A stretch of 64,000 nucleotides of DNA, taken from positions 16,618-80,617 of the forward strand of contig JAADVB010000063.1 in the NCBI GenBank assembly GCA_023334545.1. The letters are read 5' to 3'. Below are positions 1 through 11,732 of the stretch, in pieces. Source of the DNA: Salisapilia sapeloensis (Eukaryota > Oomycota > Peronosporomycetes > Peronosporales > Salisapiliaceae). Within the stretch, counting starts at the first letter, position 1; every line of letters begins with the position of its first letter. A program made the position numbers and the translations under genes. The notes below the pieces were generated by a model that was not told the DNA's origin, did not search any database, and saw only the letters and a list, made by a program, of their open reading frames with translations.

Positions 1-11
1 AAAGAGACTGA

Positions 12-1790
12 ATCTACGAACGCAGACGCCACATCGCTTCGTATCCGACGCTTGTTTCCATCGAGTCGTGGGAATGCCTTCCAGGACAATGGTTTGATAC
101 GCTTGATGCGGTAATTGATGCGTGAGCCTAGGACCCAGCGACGACAAACTGGTTCTTTGCATCCCCGCCTCCTCAGTCTGTTCGTATCGGCCTTATTGCT
201 AAAGTGGTCTCATATCTATCTACGCGAAGAAATTGTCACGTGAGACTGTTCAAATTGTTTGAAGCGGCTTTTGACGCGTCACCGATCGCTTACTTGGGAC
301 TTGTAACGCCCGATGAGACTGCTGAAAAGTTTCTCGCAAGTTTCAGTCTGAATGCAGAAGCTCTCTTCTTCCAATGAACTTGCCACTACGAAGGTGCAGT
401 CCAGTGCCATGACGGACAGTAGTCGGGATAGATTTTTCCATGACCCCATAGATGGACATAGCGGCAGTGTTTCCATGATACTAGTGTCAGGTGAACAGGA
501 CACAGAGCTAAGCATATCGATGAAGCAAGTTTTCTTTAATGGATGGGAAAATACCACCAAGGTAGCGCTCTAATCATATAATTCGGAGTACAAATATCTA
601 ACTTCTAGCTAATGTTACTCGTCTGGCAGGCGGAAGAATTGGAACAATCACTTTCTATAAAACTTGACTCACTTGAAGCCGACGATGAAAAGATAAACTC
701 TTCCGCCTCTATCCCTGTCATCATCGCAGGGCCCAAGAGCACACGATTTAGTTTAAAAGGTCATATCGCGAGTACGCACAGCCTTTTGTTAAAAGTTGGT
801 CAAAATTGCTGCTATTCAGTATCTTTCACACCACCGGCATTGACCGACAGCGATTTTGCCTTTGACAACTTCCAAGACCAAATCGCAGTTCATACACGAG
901 AAGGAAGTGTCATTATTTACTTGAAAGCCACGAAGAAATGTGTTAAAATGAGCCAATACTCAGCAATGGAGTACTGCCCTCGAGCCCTACCATTGGTTCA
1001 ACCTCCTTCTCTCCACAACTTTGACATGATCGAGAAGCAAGAACGTCTTGATAACGCAGTCGATCGATTGCCAGTAGGATCGGATGATAGAAACTTGGTG
1101 TTGGACAAGCATATTCAAAACCCAAATTCGGTAAATTCATTGACGGTTCTTCGGTCAAATTTAGATGCTAAGAAAGCGATCGTGATGCTTCGAGCGCAAT
1201 ATGGAACAACGCAAGCCCCTCGGAAATCAAAACGGAAACCGCCTAGCGACGAGAACGATCCTTTACCAAGTAAAGGAGTTGAGATGATTGAAACTTTTAA
1301 TAGTGTACTAGCTGCTGCAATGAAAGATGTAGATCAGCAAAGAGCAATTGCACAAGAAAGCTTAAAGTTGAACCATTCTAACGTACGTGCCGAACGTACG
1401 ACCAGCAGCAAAGACTTTCTTGTCACCGGTGATAGATCCGAAGCGAGTTTAGTGTCTATTATACCTCCGCCGAAGTCATCTACCAGAAAGAAGCGTGGGC
1501 TTCCTCGAAAGCCACCGAGTCTTTCTCCTCTATCTACACGCTCTTCCATCATGCAGACATCAAACCAAGAAAAGTTTGTAGAGCACCATTTGTGTGGTAC
1601 ATGGCGACCTGGTAGTCGTGAAGCCTATAGGGTCCAGGAACGTATTCGATCTGGTAATGCGTCAATGGATACTTTCCATGAACATGAAAAAGAGTCGGAC
1701 GATTCTGATGTTGAGGTAGATCCGTTTCCACACGAACTGGATCAACTTGGGAGTGGTGTGGCAGCATTAGAAAGTAGTATGTACGAATGA
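12..1790 (+). CDS. unrecognised multi-exon protein, 5' end outside window
   Basis: This is the 3' part of a gene I do not recognise. Reading frame and splice sites support exons about 12-110, 177-302, 358-561 and 630-1790, with introns of 66, 55 and 68 nt; all three joins are phase 0. An in-frame TGA at 9-11 means the first visible exon starts after it, so upstream exons lie outside the window. The visible product is about 530 residues. Its middle (about nt 700-930) reads like a beta-rich domain, loosely like ASH/MSP-type modules of ciliary proteins. The rest is Ser/Lys-rich and looks disordered, ending in an acidic tail. The ciliary idea is inference only; no catalytic motif is visible. The exon structure is more secure than any function. 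Confidence 0.55.
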
Positions 1791-3871
1791 TAAGGATGTC
1801 TACTGTGGAAACTTCACGCATATAAAGCCAACTAGAAATATTGCCAAGTCAATAGTCCAATCGACGGACCTACTACCACAAGCCTATGTGTATGCTGGTG
1901 TGTACTACTGTCACGCATGCTGCACCTTGCGATGGCTTACGACGGACTGAGAAAGATAAAATCCACCGTTGAGGAGCACAAAAACATATCCGTTGAAGTG
2001 TATCTTCATGTCGTTGGGCGATGCGCAACTGTGTTCGCCCGGTCTATTAAAATCCAACAGCGCACGTGTCGATGTGCCAATCGTAACCTCTTGCAAATCG
2101 AGCACAATCGACAGTATTAGACGATCTTGGTTGTATGAACTGCCGTCGATTGTTGCTTCCCACTCACTGCCAAAGCTACCAGTGAATCTGAGCTGAGGAT
2201 TTGCTTGCAGTAGAGTCCAGTGGAAACGTAGGTTTGCTGAAAATCCAGGAGATCAGATCTTTGTGAAACCATATCCTTGCGTCTGTTCGTAAAGTGTTTA
2301 ACTTCGTACCGCGATGTATGGATAGTTCCATTTTGCAGTGCAATACAGACATTCTTGGTCAGCCTTTTCATTGGAAACTTGGTGCGAATTGTTGTTAGGA
2401 TAGGTTAGAAGCTGTATTCGCCAATTCCACATATAATGTAGACATGATTGCAAAAGGCAAGGGTACAGGTATAGATCTGAAACTATCTTCTTTAGCATAG
2501 CATGGTTGCAAATCGACATGTGCATCGAATATCGAGCCCAGGAAACGATTGGGCAAGATTATACTACAGTAGAATATTTCGAATCAATGGGCGTTTTCAT
2601 CCATGAATGCATAGAGCACCTAGCTGACATTGGCGAAATTTCCAAGGGGTAGAGAGTAGCCCCATGTCAATTTTACCTTTATGTCGGCTGCATCAAGATA
2701 GAACAATCGTATCTTTCTATAGATCTACATGCATAAAAAATCTTCTCGATTTCAAATATTGGATAGCAGTCGCCTCAAGCGCATTGAAGAGTTGGAAGAA
2801 ATGCGATAGTAAGATTACTATGAGTCGAAGACGAATTTATTGTTCATGATCTTGTTTCTATCTATCTGTTGGTAACCTTCGTACCACGTTCGCGCAACCC
2901 GACAACTTCAACCTTTGGAAAGCTAGCGCATGTCCGATCCGGTGAGCTTCGTTGCAGTCGTTACGAGTGGATTTTTTTGGCATCTGTACCGAGGAAAGGA
3001 TGCGTGTGTGTGGGTCTCACGCCACGCAAGAGCACCTCGATTTTCCACGGAAGTATTTAACTGCATTCGCGATGCGTTCCATGATCATGTTGGGTGCGTT
3101 CTGAACGTAGGCTGCCATTCTGCTCCTAGCGCGAAGATTCCATGCCCATAGTGGGCGCATGCAGTCGCCCGCAACGCATGGCGTCCAGCAGCCAACCGAA
3201 ATGTCGACACCTTGATTATCAACAATCTGCGATGACACAATAAAATCCAGCTATGCTGACACGCAGATGATGTGTTCTGCTTCAGGTCCTCCTGTCTTCA
3301 ACTGTCGCTGCTGCTGATCGAATTCTTCATCTAAATTTCCGCGCAAAAGCTCCATGCCTATTGCCAATGCCCATGCCTCGGATGTACTGGACGTACTACT
3401 GGATTTACTACCTTGAAGGGGTCGGGATTACGATCCCATCGGCTTCTACTGTGTGCAAACCGGTAAAAATAGAATTGTATCTATATGTAACAGACGGTCT
3501 GACAGGCTAGTACCACTTTCATCCGAATTCTCTCGTCCGAGATCAAATGCATGTTTCTAGCTCACCGAGGTATATCCAGGGGAGAAGCTGATTCAAATTG
3601 GATTTTAATCTTTACTTTCTCCGATGCATGTGAACCAGATTCGACGTACGTAGTATGTGTAGTTTGCTTTGGTTGGATGAATAGAAATAATCTGAGAATG
3701 AGTAATATCAATTTTATTTGTATAAAGTATTCAGAAGTAAAGAAAAGACGTGACGGTTGCTGAGTTTGGGATAAGCTCATTTCCGGATTTGCTGCGAAGG
3801 TGAAAATAGATTTCCCAGAGCGTGGGAAGTTGCATTTCTTCTAGTTCTGATCGCAACGCTTCCACGACTTC
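1791..3871. other. gene-poor stretch, about 2.1 kb
   Basis: Only short ORFs occur here (75 codons or fewer in most frames), with no splice-consistent gene. On the minus strand two consecutive stretches between about 2855 and 3238, separated by one in-frame stop, look faintly protein-like and may be decayed mobile-element sequence. I could not assign a family. The last 35 bases form the presumed promoter of the Ca2+-ATPase gene. Confidence 0.4.
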
Positions 3872-3879
3872 TTGCTTCG

Positions 3880-3887
3880 TCATTCAC
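3880..3887 (+). promoter_or_regulatory. oomycete initiator-like element (TCATTCAC)
   Basis: TCATTCAC lies 21 nt upstream of the ATG at 3908 and resembles the oomycete initiator consensus centred on TCATTYY. If it marks the transcription start, the in-frame ATG at 3872 would be outside the mRNA, which favours the 3908 start. Confidence 0.4.
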
Positions 3888-3907
3888 ACAAAGCACGTGT
3901 GTTGAGG

Positions 3908-6900
3908 ATGAGCAACTTCAAACTCCACGCGAGCGACTTGATTCGGCTCGTGGAAACGCCGCATGAAAAAGCTGGCGAACAAGTGTCTTCGCTTGGCGGT
4001 GTCCAAGGCGTCGGTGAGAAACTCGGCGTCGACATCTACCAAGGGCTAGACAACAACAACTCGGAGGACCTCAAGCTCCGTGAAAACGCCTTCGGAAAAA
4101 ATTATGTCGCGCCGCCGAAGAGCAAAGGCTTCTTTGGTCTTATGTGGGATGCCTTCCAGGACATTACGATGATTATTCTAGCTGTCTCGGGTGCCATCTC
4201 CATCATCCTCGCTGTCGCAGTTGGAGACGACCCGGAAACTGGATGGATTGAAGGCGCGTGTATCGAAGTCGCGGTGCTCGTCGTGACGGTCGTGACGGCT
4301 GCCAACGACTATCAGAAGGAGAAGCAGTTTAGCGTCTTGAATGAAGTGAAAGAAGATGAGAAGATCAAGGTGATTCGCAACGGCGAGCCGTGTGAAGTGA
4401 GCAAGTTTAATTTGATGGTGGGTGACATTGTGCGGGTCGACCTGGGTGACATTATCCCTGCGGACGGCATCGTCTTTGATCAGAAGGAGATGAAGATGGA
4501 TGAAAGTGCCATGACAGGTGAATCCGACTTGCTTACTAAGAATGAGGACAATCCGTTCCTTTTGTCCGGCACTAAAGTCATGGAAGGACTGGGCAAGATG
4601 CTTGTAGTAGCTGTGGGTGAGAACTCGCAGGCTGGTATCATCAAGAAACTGATTAATGGCAAGAAGGGAGAGTCGAAAGACACGGACAAGAAGCCAGAAG
4701 GTAACGATGCTACGAATGAAGATGATGTATACGTGGAAATGGAGACGCCACGCGCTTCCAAGTCGCAAAAGAACGAAGCAGAGTACGGTGACGATGAAGG
4801 AGCTTCTGAATCGCCTTTGGAAGGTAAATTGTACCGCTTGACGGTACTCATCGGAAAGCTCGGTACGGTCGCAGGTCTTCTCGTCTTTATCGTCATGTGT
4901 CTTCGTTTCTCGATTGAAAAGTTCGCGATCGACGGAGAAGACTGGAAGGGAGCGTACTTCAACGACTATCTTGACTTTTTCATCCTCGCCATCACAGTGC
5001 TTGTCTTGGCGATTCCCGAAGGTCTGCCGCTAGCTGTTACCATCGCACTTGCCTACTCTGTGAAAAAGATGCTACGAGACAACAATCTCGTTCGACACTT
5101 GGATGCATGTGAAACCATGGGTAGTGCCACGAGCATTTGCTCTGATAAGACAGGAACGTTGACAACGAACCGGATGACTGTCATGCGCACGTGGTTGGGT
5201 GATCAAGAGTACACTAGTGCAGAAGACGTTCGCCAGGCCATGAGTGAGCACACAAAAGATGCATTCTTACACGGCGTCGCATTAAATTCGACCGCCGAGA
5301 TCCTCCCTCCTCGATCTGATGGTGCCCAGCCAGAGCACACTGGTAACAAGACCGAGTGTGCGTTGCTCCAGTTCTCTCGCGACTGCGGCGTGGACTATTC
5401 ACAAGTACGAAAGGAGATCGAAGTTGGACACATGCTCACCTTTAGTAGTGCCAAGAAGCGCATGTCTGTCGTTGTGAAGAACCAGGATGGATCTAGTCGT
5501 ATCTATACTAAGGGCGCGACGGAAGTCGTCCTGGGCCTTTGCCAGAACGTCCAGACTGCCGACGGAACGATCTCTGCTTTGGATGATGGACGTCGGAAGG
5601 AGATTGGGACGACTGTGATTGAAACCTTTGCAACTCAAGGCTTCCGGACGTTGTGTCTAGCCTATCGTGACGTCGATATGCCAGCAGAAGAACTGTACAA
5701 TTGGTCCGATGAAGAGATTGAAAAGGAGCTTACGTGTGTCGCTATCGTCGGAATCGAAGATCCTGTTCGTACGGAAGTGCCGGACAGTATTGAAAAGTGT
5801 AAGCAAGCAGGTATCACTGTGCGGATGGTTACGGGTGATAACATCATGACAGCGCGATCTATTGCACTCAAATGTGGTATCATCACCCCAGGCGATGGTG
5901 CGCTTGTCATGGAAGGCACCGAGTTCCGATCTCGAGTCCTTGATGCAAGCGGAAATGTGAATCAGACAGAGTTTGACAAGATCTGGCCGATGCTACGTGT
6001 CCTCGCTCGGTCTTCCCCGAAGGACAAGTACACACTTGTGTCAGGTTTGATGCAAACGTCACTCGTGCCGCACGGACCTCAGGTCGTCGCTGTTACTGGT
6101 GACGGCACGAACGACGCACCAGCTCTAAAGCGAGCGAATGTCGGTTTTGCTATGGGTATCAGTGGTACGGCAGTTGCCAAAGACGCGTCGGACATTATTC
6201 TCATGGACGACAACTTTACGTCGATCGTAAGTGCCATCAAGTGGGGTCGCAACGTCTACGACTCGGTGAGCAAGTTCCTCCAGTTCCAATTGACCGTCAA
6301 TATTGTCGCGGTGTCTCTCGCGTTTCTCGGTGCTGTCATCCTCGACCAGTCTCCTCTAACGCCCGTGCAGATGCTATGGGTGAACTTGATCATGGACTCG
6401 TTTGCGTCCTTGGCACTAGCGACGGAAGAGCCGACGATGGCGCTCCTGGATCGGAAGCCGATCCCTAAGACGCAGCCACTGGTGTCGAAAAAGATGAGCA
6501 AGCACATTATCGGCCAGAGCATCCTGCAGCTCGTCATCCTCTTGGTTCTGTCGTTCAAAGGGCATGTCATCTTCAACGTTCCGTCTGGTCTCTACAGTGA
6601 CGTGGACGAAGAGGACCGAGATGACCCGACCAAGCACATGACGATCGTGTTCAACACGTTTGTCTGGATGCAGCTCTTTAACGAGATCAACTGTCGTCGT
6701 ATTCATGATGAGAAGAATGTGTTTGATCGGATATGGCAGAACAAGATGTTCCTCTACATCTGTGCGCTGCAGGTCATCATGCAAGTCATCATCATCCAGT
6801 TCACTGGTCGTGTCTTTAGTGTCGCGCCATTGGATGTTGGTGAATGGTTTGTCTGCATCGGTCTAGGCTTCCTCGCATGGCCGCTAGGTTTCGTCTTGCG

Positions 6901-7099
6901 AAGTATCTCGGTGACTAAAGCACCGAGCTGGATGGCTTTCTGTCGTGAAGCCGAGGTCGTGGAACCAGAGCAATCACCAACGTCCGGGCATTATCAACAG
7001 CTATGGGTGCGCGGATTCTCTCGACTCCGGACACAAATTCGTGTCGTCAAGGCCTTCCAGAGTGGATTGCAAAAGCAGCCGTTGCTGACGAATGTGTAA
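3908..7099 (+). CDS. P2B-type plasma-membrane Ca2+-transporting ATPase (PMCA)
   Basis: Pumps Ca2+ out of the cytosol at the cost of ATP. The single exon encodes 1063 residues. The phosphorylation site DKTGTLT has its Asp at about residue 413. A PEGLP signature in TM4 precedes it, and the hinge motif TGDGTNDAPAL lies near residue 730. TM1/TM2 fall in the first 130 residues and about six hydrophobic segments follow the hinge. The last 30 residues match the calmodulin-binding helix of animal PMCAs (LRTQIRVVKAFQSGL), so autoinhibition relieved by Ca2+-calmodulin is likely. An acidic, Lys-rich insert (about residues 255-305) separates the A-domain region from TM3. I chose the ATG at 3908 over an in-frame ATG at 3872 because of the initiator-like motif between them. 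Confidence 0.93.
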   Translation: MSNFKLHASDLIRLVETPHEKAGEQVSSLGGVQGVGEKLGVDIYQGLDNNNSEDLKLRENAFGKNYVAPPKSKGFFGLMWDAFQDITMIILAVSGAISIILAVAVGDDPETGWIEGACIEVAVLVVTVVTAANDYQKEKQFSVLNEVKEDEKIKVIRNGEPCEVSKFNLMVGDIVRVDLGDIIPADGIVFDQKEMKMDESAMTGESDLLTKNEDNPFLLSGTKVMEGLGKMLVVAVGENSQAGIIKKLINGKKGESKDTDKKPEGNDATNEDDVYVEMETPRASKSQKNEAEYGDDEGASESPLEGKLYRLTVLIGKLGTVAGLLVFIVMCLRFSIEKFAIDGEDWKGAYFNDYLDFFILAITVLVLAIPEGLPLAVTIALAYSVKKMLRDNNLVRHLDACETMGSATSICSDKTGTLTTNRMTVMRTWLGDQEYTSAEDVRQAMSEHTKDAFLHGVALNSTAEILPPRSDGAQPEHTGNKTECALLQFSRDCGVDYSQVRKEIEVGHMLTFSSAKKRMSVVVKNQDGSSRIYTKGATEVVLGLCQNVQTADGTISALDDGRRKEIGTTVIETFATQGFRTLCLAYRDVDMPAEELYNWSDEEIEKELTCVAIVGIEDPVRTEVPDSIEKCKQAGITVRMVTGDNIMTARSIALKCGIITPGDGALVMEGTEFRSRVLDASGNVNQTEFDKIWPMLRVLARSSPKDKYTLVSGLMQTSLVPHGPQVVAVTGDGTNDAPALKRANVGFAMGISGTAVAKDASDIILMDDNFTSIVSAIKWGRNVYDSVSKFLQFQLTVNIVAVSLAFLGAVILDQSPLTPVQMLWVNLIMDSFASLALATEEPTMALLDRKPIPKTQPLVSKKMSKHIIGQSILQLVILLVLSFKGHVIFNVPSGLYSDVDEEDRDDPTKHMTIVFNTFVWMQLFNEINCRRIHDEKNVFDRIWQNKMFLYICALQVIMQVIIIQFTGRVFSVAPLDVGEWFVCIGLGFLAWPLGFVLRSISVTKAPSWMAFCREAEVVEPEQSPTSGHYQQLWVRGFSRLRTQIRVVKAFQSGLQKQPLLTNV

Positions 7100-7224
7100 G
7101 TAGTAGATATGGAGTGAGTAGGATGGAACTACTTGCGTCTAAGTTACGTGAACACGAGGTATGGATATGCATTGCCAACGTTTCTTTGTCTCGATCGTTT
7201 CTTCTTTCGTTTGGCATTAAAACG

Positions 7225-8927
7225 ATGGCGAGTGACACCACATCGAAAGTTGCGAGAAAGGAGAGATTGCGACTTGTCTTGCTTGTGCTCAGTCTTGTGG
7301 GAGTAGCTGCGTTCTGGTATATGACAAGGGTACATAAGATGACATCGGAGACTTTGGATGCCGATGTGACGATCGTAGGAGCTGGGCTTGCAGGTAGCGG
7401 AGATTTATATCTTTGGAAGGAAAGGTCGTGATGGAGCGGATGTAGGCTTGACGGCGGGGTTGGAGACTGCTGCACAGGATCCTGGTCTGCGGATTGTGAT
7501 CGTTGAGAAGGAGATGAAAGTAGGTGGGAACTCGGCTAAAGCGTCGTCTGGTATCAACGCTGCGATATCTGATGATGATGAGCATGTCTTTGAGCAAGAC
7601 ACGTTGCGTTCAGGAGGAGGTCTATCCGTTGAAAATCTCGTCCAAGTCTTTGTTCAAAAGGTCCGTTCGTCTTTTGCTTACTTGTTTATTGATCTGATCA
7701 TTCCCATGTGATGTACAGAGCCCTTCCGGACTCGAATTCCTCCAGCAGCACGGTGTCGATTTGTCAGTCAAGACACAACTTGGAGGCCACTCGGCCAAGC
7801 GTACGCATCGAAACAAGAACGGTCCGAATGTCGGCTTTGCCATTGTCAGTGCTCTGCATGATAAAGTCAAGACGACGCGGAACATCCAGGTGCTTAATGG
7901 ATACGTGGCGAAGCACTTGTTCTTTACAGATACCAATGGAAAGACGACGGATAGCAAGCATGGTCGTCTCTCTTCGGTAGAAATAGTTGATTCGAGTGGA
8001 GTGCATGTGACTATAAACACCAAGGCTGTCATCTTAGCGACTGGAGGCTACTCGGCGAGCAGCAAGATGCTGAAGCAATATGCACCTCATCTCACTGGAT
8101 TTCCAACCACGAATGGAGCCTGGGCACAAGGTGAAGGCATCAACTTGGCAAAAGAAATTGGTGCGAACCTTGTGCTCATGGACAAAGTGCAGCTGCATCC
8201 GACAGGTTTTGTAAACCCCAAGGATCGAGATGCTCAGCAAAGGTTTTTGGCACCGGAAGCGATTCGAGGTGCCGGCGCCGTGCTTTTCAATGAAAAAGGA
8301 AAACGATTTGTCAGTGAGTTGGCGACGAGAGATGTCGTGTCGAATGCCATGCTTGAGCAAGAGATGAAAGGAGCGTACATGTGGCTATTTGCTGGTGCGT
8401 CGGAGCTCCAATCGTCACTTGGTTTCTACCAGCACATGGGGCTCGTGACGTCCGTGCGATCGGTGAAAGAGGCAGCAGAATACTGTGGTTTCGATCCTGC
8501 CATTGTGATGGATGAATTAAATGCATACGCCGCTGCCTCTCAAGGTGAGATAGAGGATCCATTTGGTAAATCTATCTTCCCATATCCCTTACAAAAGACC
8601 TCGAGCGTTGATGAAGATTTGGAAATCTTTGTCATGGAAGTTTCTCCAGTGGTGCATTATTGCATGGGTGGGCATATATATTAATGCTGTCCATATAATA
8701 GAGTCTAATGTGGAGCTCTACGTGTAGGTGGCATTGAGATTGATGAGTCAGCGCGGGTCTTGCGTCCGGAAAAGTCGATCATTCCGAATGTCTATGCAAC
8801 TGGAGAAGTGAGTGGTGGTTTGCATGGAGCAAATCGACTCGGTGGTAACTCACTTGCGGAGTGTGTCGTCTTTGGACGGATTGCAGCTCAGGAGGCTATA
8901 CAACAGATTTACAATGGAAAAGTGTAA
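7225..8927 (+). CDS. fumarate reductase-like flavoprotein (soluble, Osm1/FRDS type)
   Basis: FAD-dependent reductase of the fumarate reductase/succinate dehydrogenase flavoprotein family; the expected reaction is fumarate to succinate, regenerating FAD. Exons are 7225-7393, 7446-7660, 7719-8667 and 8728-8927 (introns 52, 58 and 60 nt), giving 510 residues. Residues 15-34 form a hydrophobic signal-anchor, then comes the dinucleotide-binding GAGLAG, which is split by intron 1. Further signs are the VGGNSAKASSG flavin-binding stretch, a mid-protein ATGG, and the C-terminal family signature HGANRLGGNSLAECVVFG. No cytochrome-b5 domain is visible, unlike some trypanosomatid or fungal relatives. The N-terminal anchor suggests ER, mitochondrial or glycosomal-like membrane attachment rather than a free cytosolic enzyme. 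It starts 126 bp after the Ca2+-ATPase on the same strand. Confidence 0.88.
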
Positions 8928-9064
8928 AAGCTTAAGGCGGCAGAGTACGGATGAGAGAGCTTTAACGTGACGAATGAATGGAAGACATTTTTAGCTTTAG
9001 CTTTCGTTGCATTCGTTTCAGTTTGTACCAAGGAGACACACTACTGACGTTTTGCTTGCACGAA

Positions 9065-11732
9065 ATGTCTGAAAATGAATCTCCATTTGATTGTAGTGGT
9101 GGAGAGGAGCAAGGCGGCTTATATGTTCTGAGAGTTTCATCACGAAGTAGGATCAATGTATCGCCAACGCATGGAAAGCAATCTAAAAGAGAAGTGGATG
9201 GGAAGCACAAACAGAGACAGAAGTATGTCCCGAAAGCGTCAAAAGACCAAGTTTCTAGTCACTCACATCGATCACGTCGACAGGAAAGCTATACCAAGGA
9301 CCTAGTGGATACAGAGAGGAGTGGATCTCGATACGACGGTCATGTTCAAATGAGCTTATGCAGTGACGAAGAGTCCAATGAATCGGTTAGAGAGGAGTCA
9401 TCATATAAAGACAATAATCGTGAAAGCGATCGCAGCAGTGAGCGTGTTGTTCCGAAAAAGCGATATGAATACTCAAAACGAGAAGCTCAACAGTATGATA
9501 ACAATTCCTCATCATCTTCACTGGCAGATAATGCTGATGAGATGAGGCACCCACAAAAGGTTCGGCCAATACATACAGGGGTAACCTCTACCTATGAGCA
9601 AGATGGAGATAGTGACTACGAACCACCAAGCTATCGACGAGATCCAAGTAAAAATCAAAAGCCATCAAACCCTCGACGGTATCATCGCTATGACGAAACA
9701 AAGGTCGGCAAGAGCGGTTCTAGAAAGAATCATGATCATATTGCTAAATCTTACGAGTATCGTGATGTGGAACCAGACACGGGTCGATCGAAACCCTACA
9801 TGATATCATCGTCACGGTCGGGTTTCCAGTCCTCTCGAGTGCATTCAGCGAGTACAAGTGGTCCAGTGCAGAACAGCCGAGCAGTCATCTCAGCGATGAA
9901 AGCTCTTCAGGATAAAATTCATCGTCTGGAAGAAGACAAAGAGCGCTTGCAGATCGAACTATCCGAAGTGAAAGCTGAGTCTCGGCAGGTAAGACGAGTG
10001 CATTTATATTGAATTTCAACCGCTTATAAAGTATAACACAGCGTGAGGCTGAGTTGACAACTTCCGATAAGAAGTGGTGTGCACAATTGCAGCGAACACA
10101 GGATTCTGCTCGATCAGCGTATGAGGCACTTCGAGATGAACGTGAAGAACTAAAAATTGAACTGGCAAAGAGCGATGAGAGAAGACACTCCTTACGAAAT
10201 GAACTTGAGCACACGAACGCCATGATGAAAACATACTCGACTCAATTGGAGGACATTAAGCAACAACTACAACTTTCCGAGTCAAAACGAGATCAAGAGT
10301 CGAAGGAGACACAGGATACGATCCGAGAACAGAAAATTGCTTTGGAAACGGCGCGGTATGAATTGGGATCCATCCGTGTTGAGCGGGACAGCTACAAGGA
10401 TCAATTGGAAGACACCGATGACAAACTACAAGATAAAGCGGAAGAGTGTGAAAATACTCAGCAAAAGCTTCATGAAACTGAGGTTACCTTCTGCTTCATG
10501 TCAATGTAGATAATTTCATTAAAAAGATATGAAATAGAGGGCAGTAGCGTCGATTACCGACGCTAATGAAAGGCTACTTGAGCGTGTGAAGAAACTAGAA
10601 GAACAGCTTCGAGTGAAGAAGACAAAAAAGGAGTTACAAGAAGAGAGTATACGAGCATTATCTCGACCTACTGCTTCAAGCCAAGCAGCGGTAGTTCCTA
10701 CTCGGTCAGCGACACCTTGTTCGACGATGAAAAAGAAGAAGCTAAAAAAGAGTAAGAAAGGAGCAAATTCAAGGAAGACTCGATTGTCGTCGAGTGGGAA
10801 TAACATGGATATGCTAAGAGCTGCTAATCTAGGCAAGTAGGTATTTCTCGAGATGTATTGATTTCACTCCATATCTTTAAACTGTGTACTAGAAATAAAC
10901 TGTGCGTTTACTTGATATAGGGATATTCCGTTCTATACTGGAGACGCCAACTCATCTTTCTCAATCATTGGAAACGTCCAAACTGCACTTCGTAAATGCG
11001 ATTCTATGCTAGTGTCCCCAACTTCGAAGACAATGACAGAAGTGTTTCCTTCGACTAATGAAGAGGCAAAGGTGCCTCGTTTAAATGTTGAGTTTAAGCA
11101 CGAGAAACAAGATGATAAGAGTAAACGTACGTTGGTAAGCGATCGACAGAGTCGAAAAAAAGAACCAAAATGCAAGCGAGCGAGCACTTCTCCTCTTCAC
11201 GTTACTATTCCAACATGGAGCGAACCAAATTCCAAATCCGAAACTCAGGTATCTCTTGTTCATATCACTTTAAGGCTTTGGAACTAATACTCTATTGTTT
11301 AATAGACTCAAATCATGGAAGACTTGGAAATTGCTGTGCAAAACACTGAAGCGGAGCTGGAAGCTCTTCGTAAAAGGTACTTTGAATTCAAATTCTTGTC
11401 TTTTGTGGGTATCTGATAACTTGGAGACTCTTAGATACGACGCGATGGCCAAACATCAACAAAATTCTGCCAGCGATATGAATCAGACGAATGCAGATAA
11501 TGAATTGTATTCTTTGGTCGATGAACTTGAAGCAAAAGCCAAGCAGGTCGAGCTACTAAAAAACATATATGATCGTGCTTCGCATATTAAGATGCATCGA
11601 ACACGCTCTGTTGTCGTCAGTCCAGAGGCCATCCGTAGGAAAACTGCAAGCTTACGGCTACTAAGTGAGTACCGAGAGCTCGAACGCCAAGCACAGATTA
11701 CATCAACGTCAAAACGTGCTATGGAAGGATAG
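9065..11732 (+). CDS. large coiled-coil protein, unrecognised
   Basis: Six exons: 9065-9988, 10042-10482, 10538-10836, 10921-11248, 11306-11376 and 11435-11732. Introns are 53-84 nt; the product is 786 residues. The first 280 residues are Ser/Arg/Tyr-rich and look disordered. A long coiled coil follows, beginning at about residue 299 and spanning exon 2. Exon 3 carries a Lys-rich block (about nt 10730-10790). The junction of exons 3 and 4 encodes a compact hydrophobic stretch around GKDIPFYTG that looks like a conserved motif, but I cannot name its family. The C terminus is helical again. An in-frame ATG at 8978 would add 29 mostly hydrophobic residues; I prefer 9065. A cytoskeletal or centrosomal role is a guess from the coiled coils only. 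Confidence 0.7.

Noticed and set aside
2855-3238. Possible transposase remnant on the minus strand
   Set aside because: Two short open stretches split by a stop; no DDE motif, terminal repeats or family match could be shown.
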